DNA of 64,000 nt. Origin: Opisthorchis felineus (lineage: Eukaryota > Platyhelminthes > Trematoda > Opisthorchiida > Opisthorchiidae). The DNA lies in contig SJOL01005699.1 of the NCBI GenBank assembly GCA_004794785.1, forward strand, positions 216,299 to 280,298, in the 5' to 3' direction. A program made the translations under genes and the position numbers. The notes below the pieces were generated by a model. That model had not been told where the DNA came from. It did no database searches and saw only the letters and a list, made by a program, of their open reading frames with translations. This document shows positions 24,269 to 36,599 of this stretch, piece after piece (within the stretch, counting starts at the first letter, position 1; each line of letters begins with the position of its first letter).

Positions 24269-26730
24269 AAAATGTTTGTCGTCATTCACCAAAGGTTGTT
24301 TTCGTATAACAGGTCACCGGAGCAAGGAATACCCGTGACTTGTTTCCGGGCCGCTGTCGTCAAATGTAGTTGGCCTTCCGAAACGATTTATTCCGGGGAA
24401 TGGGTGGTCAGTGTGCAATTGTTCCAATGCCGAAAAGCCACGAACGTTATTAAGCAGTCGGTCGTCATGGGATGGTGCTACTGCGCTGAAACTCAATGTC
24501 CATAATGGATAGCCTGTCGTCAGAGGTCGCGGATAATTGGTCTCAACCCAGGTGGCGGACTCAGCACATAGAACACGGCTTCTATGAGCCTCGTGGCTTG
24601 CCGACTTGCCTGCTTGACCGCTGGTCTCCAGGAACTCACTCATCCAATCAACTGCTTCGATATTGAAAACTGCCCGTTGGATGTTGGGAAACTTTAGCCT
24701 TCAGGAGGGTCAGATTACTGAAAATAAACCCAGAATGCTGAAACCTACTGAGACTCTCAAACTCCACCAAAATCTCAATAAGGAGGCCGACTAGCATCCA
24801 GGCCAGTAAATAAATCAGCCAATTCAGCAAAACCCGACGAGTCTTCAGGCAAGCCACAGAAGCACGACCGACTATGATGAGTGTTGAGGTATTCCACAGA
24901 AGACCGTCGATCATGATGGGTGTTCTCTAACCGCCTGGATCAATGTCCAATTTGCTCCTTAAATAGCGCGAGGCTTCTTGTAAATTTTGCACTCTCTTGC
25001 TCACAATACAGCTGTCGCTTACCTTGTTGGCGAGTCTTTTCCCAGCACTAAGACAGAGCAGGGACAGCAGCAGATACAACAGTATTCTGCTCTCTTAGGT
25101 GAGTATCGATATCAAGCAGTTTTCCAAAAGAACTTGTCCAAGGGGCGCAGATCGTATGAGTTACCGACATTCGGGTCTTCTATCCAATTGAAAGATTACT
25201 ATGAGTACAGTTTATGTTCTGAAGGCATCATGTTTTTCCATCATCGTACAAATTATCAGAGTTTGAAAAGTGTTTTATCATGGTGATTGCTCCGAATAAC
25301 GCTACTCACAGTCCGAGGTCATAGGCTTCTGCATCTGTATACTGAGGCGGTGGATACAAGATACAAATATATATACAGGAGAGCCCATCCCGCATAATTA
25401 GTCATCGAGTGCATTGTATGTTACGGCAGCTTCCATAAATTATTGTTGCTACGGAACTGCTTACATCATTGTTCCATTTTGGTCAAACTCTTACTCCCCG
25501 GCAAGTTGAGAAACTAGCCCACCATCAGATACACACCCGAAATTCCTCTGAAATCAAAGTTTGGAAAAAGCAAGCCTTCATATAAGTTCTAATATTTGAC
25601 GGTGTTTATTGGGAAGCATAAAATATCCCCTCACAGTCACAGTTTTGTAAGAATATGTTCAGACACGCTGAAGCTCCACTCCGGGCATGGAACTCATTTT
25701 TTTCGCCGTCTTGGCCTGGCGGCCGCTCAGTATTCGCACAATGGAATCGAATTCTCTTAAGCTACGGTGTTTTCGTGGTTTTTACTTAGTAGTGAAGAAT
25801 GTCTGTGGATAATAAATTGTTATGCAAATTATCTGCATGGTAATTCGGTTAAGTAAGCCAACCTTCGAGGTCACCAATCACCACCGATTGTGAAAACGTT
25901 GCTAATGTAAAAAGGTATTGAAATTGGGGTAAAACTTAAATAACTTACAAGAGACTAAATTTGCAGATAGTTCTGCGGCTGAAATAGTTCATTGAGCTTT
26001 TTAGAAAATACATGGACTTTGTGGATTCAGAATATGCAGTGCCTCTCCTGTAAATAATGTTTGCTAATTATATCTGCCTGACTGGTCGAACACCGAATTG
26101 TGTGTTCAGGTGCCTCGAGAATTGTTATTCCGAGCTTTCATCGCGAAAGGCGCATTCGTTATTGTTGGGTAAATCGCTCGGGTCCCAAGAACGTAAGGCT
26201 TGTAGCTGGTAATGACTTATGCAAGTTTGGTTGTAAAAAGCAGAGCTCTCCATTGCAACCGGCAACGCCATTTTCAACGGCTGATTCGCATTGCGTGATT
26301 TCTTGCACCTCGATTCCTACTGACTATAACCCACTAGAAGCGTGATATGTACATAGAATGCATGAGGTTTCATCAACAGACGAACAATCTGGAGCTGATG
26401 GCCCTTGTATGAGTCACACAAAACCATGGTCATCTCCTTCCTCTAGCTTGCAACCTACAGCGTTAGTCCTAGTATTGAGACGTTAACCCAAGACTGTCGG
26501 TTAGCTCGATCTTGGAGCCGAAAATCGGACACACGTGAGCTTCCGGGACATACCGTTCTGGGATTCTGTTCTTCGGTTCTTGTCAACATCATTAGAAGCC
26601 TTCTTTGCGGACCGGTTGGCAAGCGTACTTGTGCGCTTTCTGGACGGGCCGCGGGCGATGCACCAAAATAGGTTGATCATCTTCATCACCCTTGGAAGAG
26701 GCCTGAAGAACACCACCGCACAGCCGCTAA
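24269..26730. other. No recognisable gene
   Basis: About 2.5 kb. A 109-residue minus ORF (24314-24643) and an 88-residue minus ORF with hydrophobic segments (24648-24914) are open but resemble nothing I know and have no splice context. The remainder is AT-rich and featureless to my eye. Confidence 0.4.
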
Positions 26731-26743
26731 GGTTCACCACCAC

Positions 26744-26948
26744 AGCAGTCGATGTGATATGATGCACGATCCGTTCCACACCAGCGGTCGCTGGTACTAA
26801 TCATCCTGTCACATAGCACACAATGGCCAATATCTGTTTTCCTAGACTGCGACCTGGGTTGAGGTGCAGTATGCTCAACCACCGACGGCAGGTCGTCAGT
26901 CACAGACTTCGAGGATTGGCGCAGCAGGACTTGTCCCTGAACAATCAA
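26744..26948 (-). other. Cys/His-rich minus-strand fragment near the MULE relic
   Basis: The frame contains HCVLCDRMI then about eight residues, WCGTD and YHIDCCGG, a spacing reminiscent of a zinc-binding knuckle. It lies downstream (minus sense) of the MULE-like transposase and could be its decayed C-terminal part or chance. No family is assigned. Confidence 0.25.
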
Positions 26949-27489
26949 ATTCTTAATGACAAATGTGATCCCCTGGGTTCCAGCCCTCGAATCTTATCCA
27001 CCGCTCAGTTCAGTTCCTTACGCAGGCCGTCGAAAGCTGTCGCCGGTGGCTTGAAGACAAATGTAATGTGTACACCTTGTTCCGATAGGTTGTAATCCGA
27101 CAGCAGCTTTTGGTGGATAGGGAAGCAACCTAAGAAAACAGCTGCGCAGAACGTTTCTAACAACTTGCAACCGATTGTTCGCTAGGTACATCGAACAAAT
27201 GGATGTGGGGGAGCCACATCGCCTGATAGAAAATGTATGTCCACTTTACAGCACAGGTGTCAACCGTCTGGAACTACCTGGGTGCTTACACCAGGAACTA
27301 TAAGTTAGTAAGTGTAATATGATCTCTTGTTTGTTCTACAGCTACGATGGTGAAGCCTTGAAATTTGAGGTCCAGAGCGCCTCAAAACGAGGGAAGACGC
27401 ATACGTGGTCATTCCACAGACAGCTTTAGGAACGTAGCCGCCGCCCTACAGGATTTCCCGTTGGTCGCAGTGATGTGACGTATTCATAT

Positions 27490-28320
27490 CATATTCTCGC
27501 TTGAGTCGCTCGGCGCGCCTAATCACCTACAGCATGGCGTTGCCCGGTGGGTCTGAGTGGGAAAACCGGTTTTTCATGCTGACAAAGGCATCTTCAAGAC
27601 GGTAGCTAGTCGAATTACCAAAGCCGAAAACCTCGGACTGGGGGTGTACAGCAAGTTGTCGGTGACGTAACACAAGCAGGACGTCAGATAAGAGATAAAT
27701 TGTGAGTCCGCATGGCGCAGCACTTGCGGATCTTAGCGAACTCTGTGCGTTAGAAGTATGACAAAAATCTACTGTACCCCACTGACCAGGCGAGACATAA
27801 AGTGGAATGCCTGTTGGCTGCTAGCGCAGTGTCAATGTCCAAAATACACGTGTAACGAGTAATACATACGTGCCTTCTGATAGCATGGCGACTGTGAAAA
27901 TAACACAACAAAACGTCGCAGCCAAGCACGGTTCTGACCGTCTGCACTTGAGCAGCGGCCTTGTCCAGGACAAAAGTATTCACTTGGTCCTGCTCGCACA
28001 CCATTTCCCTGAACAAGACAAACAGTTTGCGCATATTGGCGAACAGTTTGCCTTCCACAAGGGCATACATAGGTGGACGTCCGGTGCCCATGCCACCTAT
28101 GATCAGGAGGGTGTAGATTTTGTATCCACAGGTCTGATATTAGCTGCTTTAAAGGAACTTATTCAAACCGTTTGTCACGTGCGTTACGCCAACATTTACT
28201 ACATCCGGGAAGCATCAAAAAAGCGCTATCTGCTGCCATCTGCAGAAGCGTAGGTGGCTTCGATGACCTTCGGCTGACCGTAGCACAATAACACGTACGG
28301 TGTCTAGAAGTTTTGCCAGA
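27490..28320 (-). pseudogene. MULE/ZSWIM-like transposase relic
   Basis: On the minus strand two frames together give the core of a Mutator-like (MULE) transposase as found in ZSWIM/FAR1-type proteins. The first reads CFPDVVNVGVTHVTNGLNKF and, after two stops, CGYKIYTLLIIGG (about 28215-28090). It then runs into the 113-residue frame at 27750-28091: GTGRPPMYALVEGKLF, LFVLFREMVCEQDQVNTFVL, DKAAAQVQTVRTVLGCDVLL, CYFHSRHAIRRHV. The DK(A)AQ segment and the CYFH motif are the strongest marks, and one catalytic Asp (D of VLDKAAAQ) is visible. Several stops make it a relic. No terminal inverted repeats were identified. A decayed domesticated host ZSWIM gene is the alternative. Confidence 0.72.
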
Positions 28321-30425
28321 ACCAAGGGCATATCATCTGGCACGGCGAAAACCAAATGTCCATCACCCACTCAACACAGATGGTCAACAATTCCGGCAGC
28401 ATTTGCATGTCCTGAGTGGTAAGGACCTGGCCGAATTCATCGGCTGCAAACTGCCCTCACTTCACACGATGGTCTCATACCTCAGCAGAGCCCCGCACGT
28501 GCCCAACTCCTCTTCGGTTAGCCGTCAATTTACCGGGAGCCGATCGTACAAAAACTCGAAAACCTTATGTTTTTGTCTGAGATAATAAGAAGTGCCCGAA
28601 AGATGGTGTCTCTGCCTCCTTAGACCGAAAACGCACTGAACAGCCAATGCTTTACCTACTGTTTGTCAATAACAAATGCGCTCAGCTTACCAGGATTTTT
28701 GATTTCTTGACTTTCTGTTGGTTTTGCTGGCCATTTGCTGCATTTGTGGTATACCCACTCGTAACGCAAAATAGCGTTAGCCCTTTGATTACTGACTACA
28801 CGCACAAACACTACATAGTTATCCGTCAAGTAGTCCTTTAACGCCTTATCAAATGCCGTGAGGGATGAAAAGCAGGCAGCTCACCATTTCTCAAAAAACA
28901 TAACTGAGGCCAGTTCAGAGCCTATCCTTAGACACACCCCAAAATTCTTGGAAACAATAGTCCAATCGAAGATAAATTCAACGTAAATTTTAGCACTTGG
29001 GGGTATTTATTTGAAACCCCAAAATCTATCCTTGCCGTTGCAGTTTTCTCAAACGTTGTTTAAACCTACTCAAAGTACATTATGAACGCGGAATTTATAT
29101 GTTAATGGCTGCCAATAACTTAGAATGATGTCTCTGTGGTGAGGTGAGAGACTTCGTGGAAAAGTTTGTTTCTGCACGTGTTATATTCTGTATTGGGTTT
29201 GAAAATTTTCTCAAGACCACATAGCCATAATTACACCCTCTTCTTCCGCACAAACTTAAAGTGGCACGGTCAATCGCGACCAGCACAGGAAAGGTTTTCC
29301 ATCGTTTTAACAGGCGTCACGCTGGACAAAGCCAAGGAATTCGTCACAGCTTTTAAGTATTTTGCATTTTTTCATGATGGTCAGCACACGTTTTTTCGGG
29401 TGCACGGCAATAGTTTAGCTTCGCCGTCATGCTGGCTCTTTATGGTGCTGCTGGGAGAATTAATAGGTTTACAGGCAGAACTGGCAAGCAATTCAATAAG
29501 TTGGAAAATTCTTCCAGGCTCTGGCACAAATTCAACAGATTGGAGCGTACTTGTGGGTCCATGTAACACGCTTGGTCCGAAAATAATAGGGATATGTTGA
29601 ACTGCGGGAAAACCATCAGACTATGTGTGGCGGTACCGTCATCGCGACGTCGTACTTGGGTCCTTGGACAGCCCTGTAGATCAACGTCCGAGCTGAGTCA
29701 TATGGGTTTGTCATGGTAGTAAGTATTGGCCAACGAATCGTGACAAATTAAGACTAGCATGGATCAAGGATATTCTTGGGTCGATCCACGGCATGGCGTG
29801 GTTCGTTGCAGCCAATTGAACGAGGCAATGATACAGCCATGTCTACCGTGGGGACTGGAAGCAAGAAAGTTGTCGAAAAGGTCTTCTATAAGGCACTACA
29901 GTATGAGTTAGACTGCGGACCGAAATAGCGGGCAGCTACGACTGGTCACGTTCCCTAAATACTGCAGTGAATTGACCCTGCCCGAATTCAAAAGCTGTAA
30001 TTGATATTCGGGTGAAGAGGATCGGTTAGCAGCAGATGCGAGCGGTTGTTAGCGTATGTGAATGTGAGGGGCGTGCATCAGCTAAAGTCTGCTAAACTAA
30101 GGTAGCTCGGAGCGTGAAGGGTCAAGAGATCGGATAAAACGTGGAAAGTCTGGTAGGGTTGCGTTTTTGAACGATGAGGTGACCTCAGATTGGCGCAGTT
30201 CCAGGCTGAATAAAAGCGGGGGGGGGGGCTTTGCAATCCAGTTGTTTCGGAGGCGTCATACAGCGTGAATTAAGTGAGTCACTGCTACCATTTTTTGCTC
30301 TAATATTCATTGGGCTTTTGATTTATAGGAGGATTGCCCAGTATAAATGCTACGACCAGGGCAAACTCAGGCCAGTGGCACGGCGTTCGACTAGAGTTGC
30401 TTCCATTTTAGTTTTCTCGTCCCTC
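28321..30425. other. No recognisable gene
   Basis: About 2.1 kb. The 144-residue plus ORF at 29166-29600 has no recognisable domain. A run of nine or more G at about 30219-30228 precedes the RTE relic. The 29.9-30.2 kb part is GC-richer and could be decayed leader sequence of that relic. Confidence 0.4.
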
Positions 30426-30479
30426 CATTGCTTTCATATACAATGCAATATCCGTCAGAAGTGCTCACCCTCTTATTTT

Positions 30480-31031
30480 TTATTTAGTTTCATCGTCGAT
30501 GAGATAATGAAACACACGCTGGGTGGTTTTCGAAACCCTGGTTCTCCAATAGTCTCCGACAAAAACCTTCTGAATCTGGAATATTCAAATAATGTTGCTC
30601 TCGTCTTCAAGGGGGGGGATAAGGCGCAGTTGTTTTTGCATGAACCTATCAAAGTCATCACGTCCTTTGGAATGCAGTATGCACCCACAAAGTATAAAGC
30701 CATGCTCCTTGGCATGCAGTTACTGAACACGCTACCTGCAATCCGGGGAGAGGCTCTCGAAGTTGTGAAGCGTTTTACATACCTTGAAATTTGTATTAGT
30801 TCTGATCGTAGTGCAAGGAACTGCAGGGCTCGGGTCGCATTTACTAGTTTGCTACACCTACGGTGTCAAAGAGGTATTTCCCTGAATCTCAAGGAGCGTG
30901 CTTATGGGGGTGCAGTACAGGCTGTTTTGTTGCATGGCTCAGACTTGGTCTATCTGAGCAGCGTAACTGAGACGTCTTCAGGTGTTCATCAATTGTTGTC
31001 TCAGAACCATAGCTCGTGTAACATGTTGTGA
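30480..31031 (+). pseudogene. RTE-A reverse transcriptase palm-thumb with mutated motif C
   Basis: The frame covers the part of RT after motif A: FLFSFIVDEIMKHTLGGFR, then LNLEYSNNVALVFKGGD in place of the family's LEYADD.ALVFE. Both catalytic aspartates of YADD are Asn here. The thumb follows, and the frame stops after SSCNML, where the C-terminal frame 30982-31356 takes over with an overlap of about 50 bases. Confidence 0.85.
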
Positions 31032-31356
31032 CGGGATCTGTACCAAAGCAATTAAAAAGCGAGTTTTCGGTTGTCCAACGAGAACTTCCGTTAAAAAATG
31101 TGCTCAACACCAGAAACTGTGTTTTTTAGGCCATGTATTGCGCATGCCGAACCATTGTTTGAAAGAAGAGGGTGCTGTTTTCCGTGTCCAATTCGGGTTA
31201 TCAGAAGCGGAGAGGCGGCCAACCCTTGACCTGGCAGAGGGATATGGAAGAAAGTACGAAAAGTCTGGGTGGTGTCGGTGCTGCTCACCTTCCACGATGA
31301 GGACCGCGTTGACCACACTGCGCCTGGTTGGAGATGCTGCAAAATATGATTGCTAA
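30982..31356 (+). pseudogene. RTE-A C-terminal domain
   Basis: In order: LRTIARVTCCDGICTKAIKK, RVFGCPTRTSVKKC, the family hallmark LCFLGHVLRMPN, LSEAERRPTLDLAEGYGRK and TTLRLVGDAAKYDC. This is the post-RT region of RTE proteins, of unknown exact function. The last [12 protein letters not shown] box follows the stop in a shifted frame. Confidence 0.85.
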
Positions 31357-31784
31357 TGTAAGTCAGTGGCGTTCGTGTCGTCATTTTCTATCCAGCCTGC
31401 CTGAATGAGCGTGTGGAGATGCAGGCGCCTCGGAACAGCACTAAATCCTTCCCCTGTCCACCTTTATTCTTTTCTTCACGATAACGATTTCATATAACTC
31501 ATGGTCGTACGGCAGCGAAGCATCAGCGTTGAACACGTATATCGTGCTGTCCATGATGATGATGATAGGGCCGATTAGTGTCTGAAAAGGCCGATCAAGT
31601 TTGACGTATGTGGTTATGCATGCAAGGCGCACCGAGGTGATGGAATATTGGGAGTCAGGACCCATTAACTACTTGGGATAAACGCGGGCTTAGTGGCACC
31701 GTGGCAATTTATTTTACTTGGATGTGAGTTGAAGGATACTTGTTCCCGGGCAGTGAGCCATAGAAAACCTTTCATTCCTTGCTA

Positions 31785-31825
31785 GATCATCATCATTATC
31801 AGAGACCGATCGCATCAGATGCGGT
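31785..31825 (-). repeat. Decayed RTE 3' tail
   Basis: Plus strand atcatcatcattatcagaga followed by ccgatcgcatcagat aligns with the tail at 48327-48370 (atcatcatcaccatcagaga, cagcagcatcagtg). It is probably the remnant of a very short minus-strand RTE insertion. No target duplication was identified. Confidence 0.5.
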
Positions 31826-31985
31826 TGTCTTAGTAGTTTAATTATTCAGATATTTGAGACATGATTGTGGGAGTGAGGATATACCGCAACACTTCGGCAT
31901 GAACGATGAGTTGGAAGGGGCCCGAATATTGAAGGCTCTTCTTTGGCTCCGGCCTAAATTTGAATTACTCAAGGTTCTGCTTTCC

Positions 31986-32264
31986 ATCTACGTCAGCGAC
32001 CTTCCAGCTGTTCCTTCAAGTCCATGTCTCCTTTTTGCGGACGACTTGAAATCCTGGAGTTCCAATGCCAGTGCCCTCAAAATGGATGTAGGCGCTGAAA
32101 AGCGGTGGTCGTTGGACTGGCACCTTCCCCTGAATGACGAAAAGTGCATCCATATGTCATTTGGAGGAGACTCAGCGAATGCCTATGTCGTGCATGGTGA
32201 GAATGGACCAGAATACATCACGAAGATAGATGCCAAAAAGGATTTGGTTACCTGGCTCTCTTGA
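31986..32264 (+). pseudogene. CR1 reverse transcriptase palm fragment, copy 2
   Basis: This frame carries motif C (LLFADDLKSWSS) and downstream WHLPLNDEKCIHMSFGGDS, identical in sequence to copy 1, ending at the same TGA after DLVTWLS. The open frame extends upstream to 31854, but residues before about 31978 are unrelated flanking DNA. Confidence 0.85.
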
Positions 32265-32267
32265 AAC

Positions 32268-32830
<563 letters not shown>

Positions 32831-32968
32831 CACTGCCCGGCGCTGAGAACTTGCAGAGCAGTGCTACACCTTTTTTTCGCTAATGACTTTCAGGTGAACT
32901 ACAGCCGCTGAACGACGAGAACAAAACCGATCCGGGAAACTTGGGCAAATGGCTCGATCCTGTGCAGT

Positions 32969-32984
32969 AATCCGTGAATCCGTG
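32969..32984 (+). repeat. CR1 terminal octamer repeat, copy 2
   Basis: Two perfect aatccgtg repeats mark the 3' end. Flanking sequence differs completely from copy 1 from 32985 on. Confidence 0.75.
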
Positions 32985-35930
32985 TAACTGCATGCTTTGT
33001 TTCGCGCCTTGACAATTTATAGTTGCTGGTACGCCCGCATCTACAAATACCGCCCGTTAAGTCCTGAAATATGATAATGTTTACTCCCGACTAGTGGGTA
33101 GCATACCATCAGGCGTGATGATAAATTTGCAGTCAGAATACGTGCTTGACTGGTAGGGTTTGTGGGTACCGGGAATTTCGTGAAAAATGGACGGCGACAT
33201 AAACATTGGGCATTACCCGAATTAGACTTGGTCACGCCGAAGGCGGCATGGGTAGGGATCCGAACTTGGAAATATATCAGATGGCGCAAGATACTATCAT
33301 TAAGCTTTGAAAGTGGCGGGAAAAAACAACACGAGGGAGGGCATAGCAAGAGGCTTCCTGCCTGGTACGTGATAAAAATAATTTTTTTAAAACTTCGATC
33401 TGCAGAATAAGTGGAACCAGAATAACGGATCAGGAGAGGCAGCAGATCTGCCACGATCTGACCCGCCGATTTGAACTGAAGCCTAAAACCGTTACTGAGG
33501 CTTCGTAGCCTTGGGCTGTTGGGCGTATGGCCAGAGTCACGAAAAGCGTAATTGGGTAATATGCTGTACGGATAAATGGTTGCAGGAAACCCAGAATCAC
33601 AGTGTGCAGTGAAACTGGAGAGACTCACTAGTGTTGCTGCTGGAGCGAGGTCGGGTGTAAAAGGTTCCTTGGGAGAAGGAGTTCACGCAAGCGCACAAGA
33701 AGGAACGCGAACTGCACGGAAAATAACTGACTTTATGAGGAGTACAAAGTAAAAGACACGAGATGTTTAGATCCAATGGAAGGCTCAGCAGATTGGAATG
33801 AACGCCTCCCGGGGGCGGCTGGGACCAGATGAAGATTTTTGTGTGGTTGTAGGTAAGGGGACAAGTGGGCGAGAGGGCGAAGTCAAAGTAGGGAGTGAGC
33901 AGTTGCAGGCATGCTATCACACTGGGTATGGCAGTGCCACCACTACACTGAGATACTTCAGTTTCTGGGCAGCCCCGTGACGGACATCGTGATTGAGGTA
34001 GTTGGGCTGGGATGTGCAGTCCTGTAAGCAGTGGGATGTGGGTTTGCCCAGGGATTTCGTAGGGAGAGCAAGACCAGTGTAATGTCGTAGGTGGTATTTG
34101 ATTTTTTTGTCCGGTCGGGGATCCCTTCAGGTGTAATGCACTGATCGGGTGGAGAGGATAACGGCCAAACAGGGCGTCCATGGCACGTATTACCGCAGGC
34201 CGAAGCTTGGGAAGATGAGATGGGTGAGATCAATAAGGCCTAGAGAGTTGTAGGAGTCATCAGACAGGAAGTAGTCCTTTAAGAAAAAAACGGAACTTCT
34301 GCTACAGTTAGGTTGCTGACGACAAGTGGTTAAACGAGAGGGGGTAAGGATGGATCCGCACTCAGTAGCCTCATCGTCAAAGCCAAGCTTAGATTTCCGC
34401 TATATGCAATTATACTAGCTGAGACATAGGACGGTACGATGTAAATAGGGAAAGAGTTGGCGTGGTAAGGGAAAACAAACACTTTCGGACTGGCGTGGGT
34501 GGAACTTCTTAGTAGGTGGACTAGATTTCAAGGAGGTTAATAGTGAGTTGGACAATGCTGGGACAATTTAGGATAGAAGGTCAACGCAAGGGGAATGATC
34601 ACCAGTCCCCGAAGCACTACTATCAGCTTCAGTCTAAAAGTGTAGCACGGCGAAAAAAACTTTCGACGCTAGCCTCTCAAGCTGGTAGTGGAGGGTTTGG
34701 AGTCTCTGTATATTTATATTGTATGTGTCCACTCTTTAGAGCAGCTGGTAGGTGTGTATTTTGTTTGGTTGACGAGGTGGGTTTTGGCGCGGTGTAGTTT
34801 CGGTTCTGACGAAAGCAGCTACAGCTATGCACGTCGATGTAGGCCATGGGCATTGTAGAGTATTGTCAGGCTATCCCAGGTATATTGTTTTTTTATTATT
34901 TTGACAGACAGAAGGCCTTTTTTTCTCATCTGTGGTTTATGGCGTTGCCAGATAATTAACTCACTCGAGGCGAGTCCAACACCAGCAGCATCAAACAGAA
35001 AGCAGCAGTGCTCTTTTTTAGTTTCCTGAATTCAAAAGCCCGGCTCAGAACAACCGGCGATGGTCGATGCACCCGTGCTGCTGGATGGGTGGCGGGTATA
35101 CGAACGCATAATGCTGCAACATAACAGGGCAACCTTTCTTGCAGGGCGTACCCGTCCACCACACGAGATTTTCATCCCTCGTGCATGTTACCAGATCTGC
35201 AAGGTGGAAAACCATCCAGTCAGTCATAAATGCGGTTTGTGCATTAACGAAATACTCCAGCCACCAATTTTTTTCCGGTCAAGGGGAAAACAAAGCCAGT
35301 AAAAACAGCTCAGTCAATTCGAACAAGCAAACAGTAAACAGACGCTGGTAAATGCAAGTCGCGGAGGAGGTAAGTAAAATGACAGTTGCCACTGAGACAG
35401 TGGGAATGGAATGGTGATCTACAGATTGCGTGCACTATGGCTAAACAGTGACTGAGCGTTGGTGTGAGCTGCCATGTCAAGTAGAAGGTTACCGTGATGT
35501 TACGTGTGTGAGTGTTTTGTGAGCTGTGGAGCAAATCCTCAAATGGCTATGAGATATATATATCGGCGTATAGTAATGAAGAAAAAAGCTGACTTTGGTT
35601 TTTGTCAGTTACAGTTAGACCAAGAGCACGGATCACTAGATTGAGCTGATAGAATAATCCGGGTTAGGGACCTGACTAGAACGAGGGATAAGTTGGCTGG
35701 GAAGAAAAGAAGAAAACAACCAGGCCAGTAACACCGCATATTTAGACCAAGTAAGCGTTTAAGTCCTAAGGTGGCTTGAAGCAAGTCAAGAGGTTAGGAA
35801 GATATGATAACAGGAACTTTTACTTGCCCAATACCTCTAGCGTCGCTGAACTCAAATGCGCACTTGACCAGATTCACAGAGGAGGTCGGGGGGCAGTTGG
35901 GTATTGAGTAAGGTGGCAGCAGTTTCACAG
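32985..35930 (-). other. Unexplained GT-rich stretch with long minus-strand ORFs
   Basis: About 3 kb between the CR1 copy and the ORF2 end of the minus-strand LINE. Minus ORFs of 195 (33041-33628) and 194 residues (33597-34181) overlap by about 30 bases, with a 91-residue frame at 33958-34233 upstream. Their translations are Pro/Ser/Leu-rich with no recognised domain. Composition (purine- and GT-rich on the plus strand) resembles the neighbouring LINE, so this may be an unusually long 3' UTR, a second decayed element in the same orientation, or part of ORF1 of another copy. I cannot decide. Confidence 0.4.
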
Positions 35931-35934
35931 TTTC

Positions 35935-36459
35935 TCAGTCCACGGACTGAGAAAAAATATAATGATACATGATGTTTCGCAGCTGCTTAGGAAGGCTGTT
36001 CCAGATGCGAGCATAGTAAACTATAAAGACGTGGTGGCGTAGGTTTGTACGGGCTGGAGGACACACTAAGAGGTTGCAGGAGTTACGGAGTCTGTAGAGA
36101 GGACGAGAGTTTACGTTTGTTCTGGCCTCTGCTACAAAGGCGTTTTTGTGCGGCAGACGGTGTAAGAGAGTTAGATTCATCCTAAGCCGTCTGAGCCATA
36201 ATGGTTCAAGGCCTAGGATTTGACAACGGGATCAGTAGGAAAGAGAGTTTGACCGAGGGAACAGCTTTTTCGTGAATGAGCGTTGGACGCTTTCAGTTGC
36301 GAGCCTACAACTTTGGGTGTAAAGGGAGGAGAATGAAGAACAGAATTCCACGATTGGTCGTACGCATAGCTTAAAAATTACAGCCATTGTGTCTGAAAGG
36401 TGAAAGGAGCGTAGTATTGAAAAAATCAGCCTGCGTGCTTGGGCAACGTGGAACTGCAC
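35935..36459 (-). pseudogene. Element C thumb and C-terminus
   Basis: Two frames: 36232-36459 (QFHVAQARRLIFSILRSFHL then CVRPIVEFCSSFSSLYTQ) and 35935-36180 (MNLTLLHRLPHKNAFVA, LRNSCNLLVCPPARTNLRHH, IWNSLPKQLRN). They correspond to the post-palm 'Y...VRPI.EY.S..W' and final 'FF..R...IWN.LP..IR' parts of CR1-like ORF2 proteins. The stop after FSQSVD is the likely natural end. Confidence 0.82.
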
Positions 36460-36599
36460 CTGGTGGGAAAAGCTAAACGTACAGGAGTATCTGAGGCCAA
36501 GGTCTTTGAACTCCGTGGAATGATGGATAGGATTTTCATTAATTGTGAAAGCATCTGCCGGGAGAGAGCAGCTGCAGGAAGTTATGCAGGATTTCGTGG

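Larger units (their letters stand above)
30430..31570 (+). mobile_element. RTE-A retrotransposon relic with complete 3' end
   Basis: A 5'-truncated plus-strand RTE-A copy. It starts within the RT (SPSYFLFSFIVDEIMKHTLG) and continues through the thumb, VKRFTYLEICISSDRS, LNLKERAYGGAVQAVLLHG, QHQKLCFLGHVLRMPN, a frame-changed SQWRSCRHFLSSLPE end at about 31352-31398, and a 3' UTR. It finishes at 31501-31567 with a decayed hairpin and four GAT repeats. The long frame 30231-31031 (266 residues) is unusually open for a relic, but its polymerase motif C is destroyed. Confidence 0.88.

Noticed and set aside
24648..24914. Membrane protein ORF, perhaps the missing N-terminal beta-subunit exon
   Set aside because: Hydrophobic, but lacks the cytoplasmic W..F..N motif and the splice sites expected for that exon.
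29166..29600. 144-residue plus ORF
   Set aside because: Considered as a host exon or transposase; no motif supports either.
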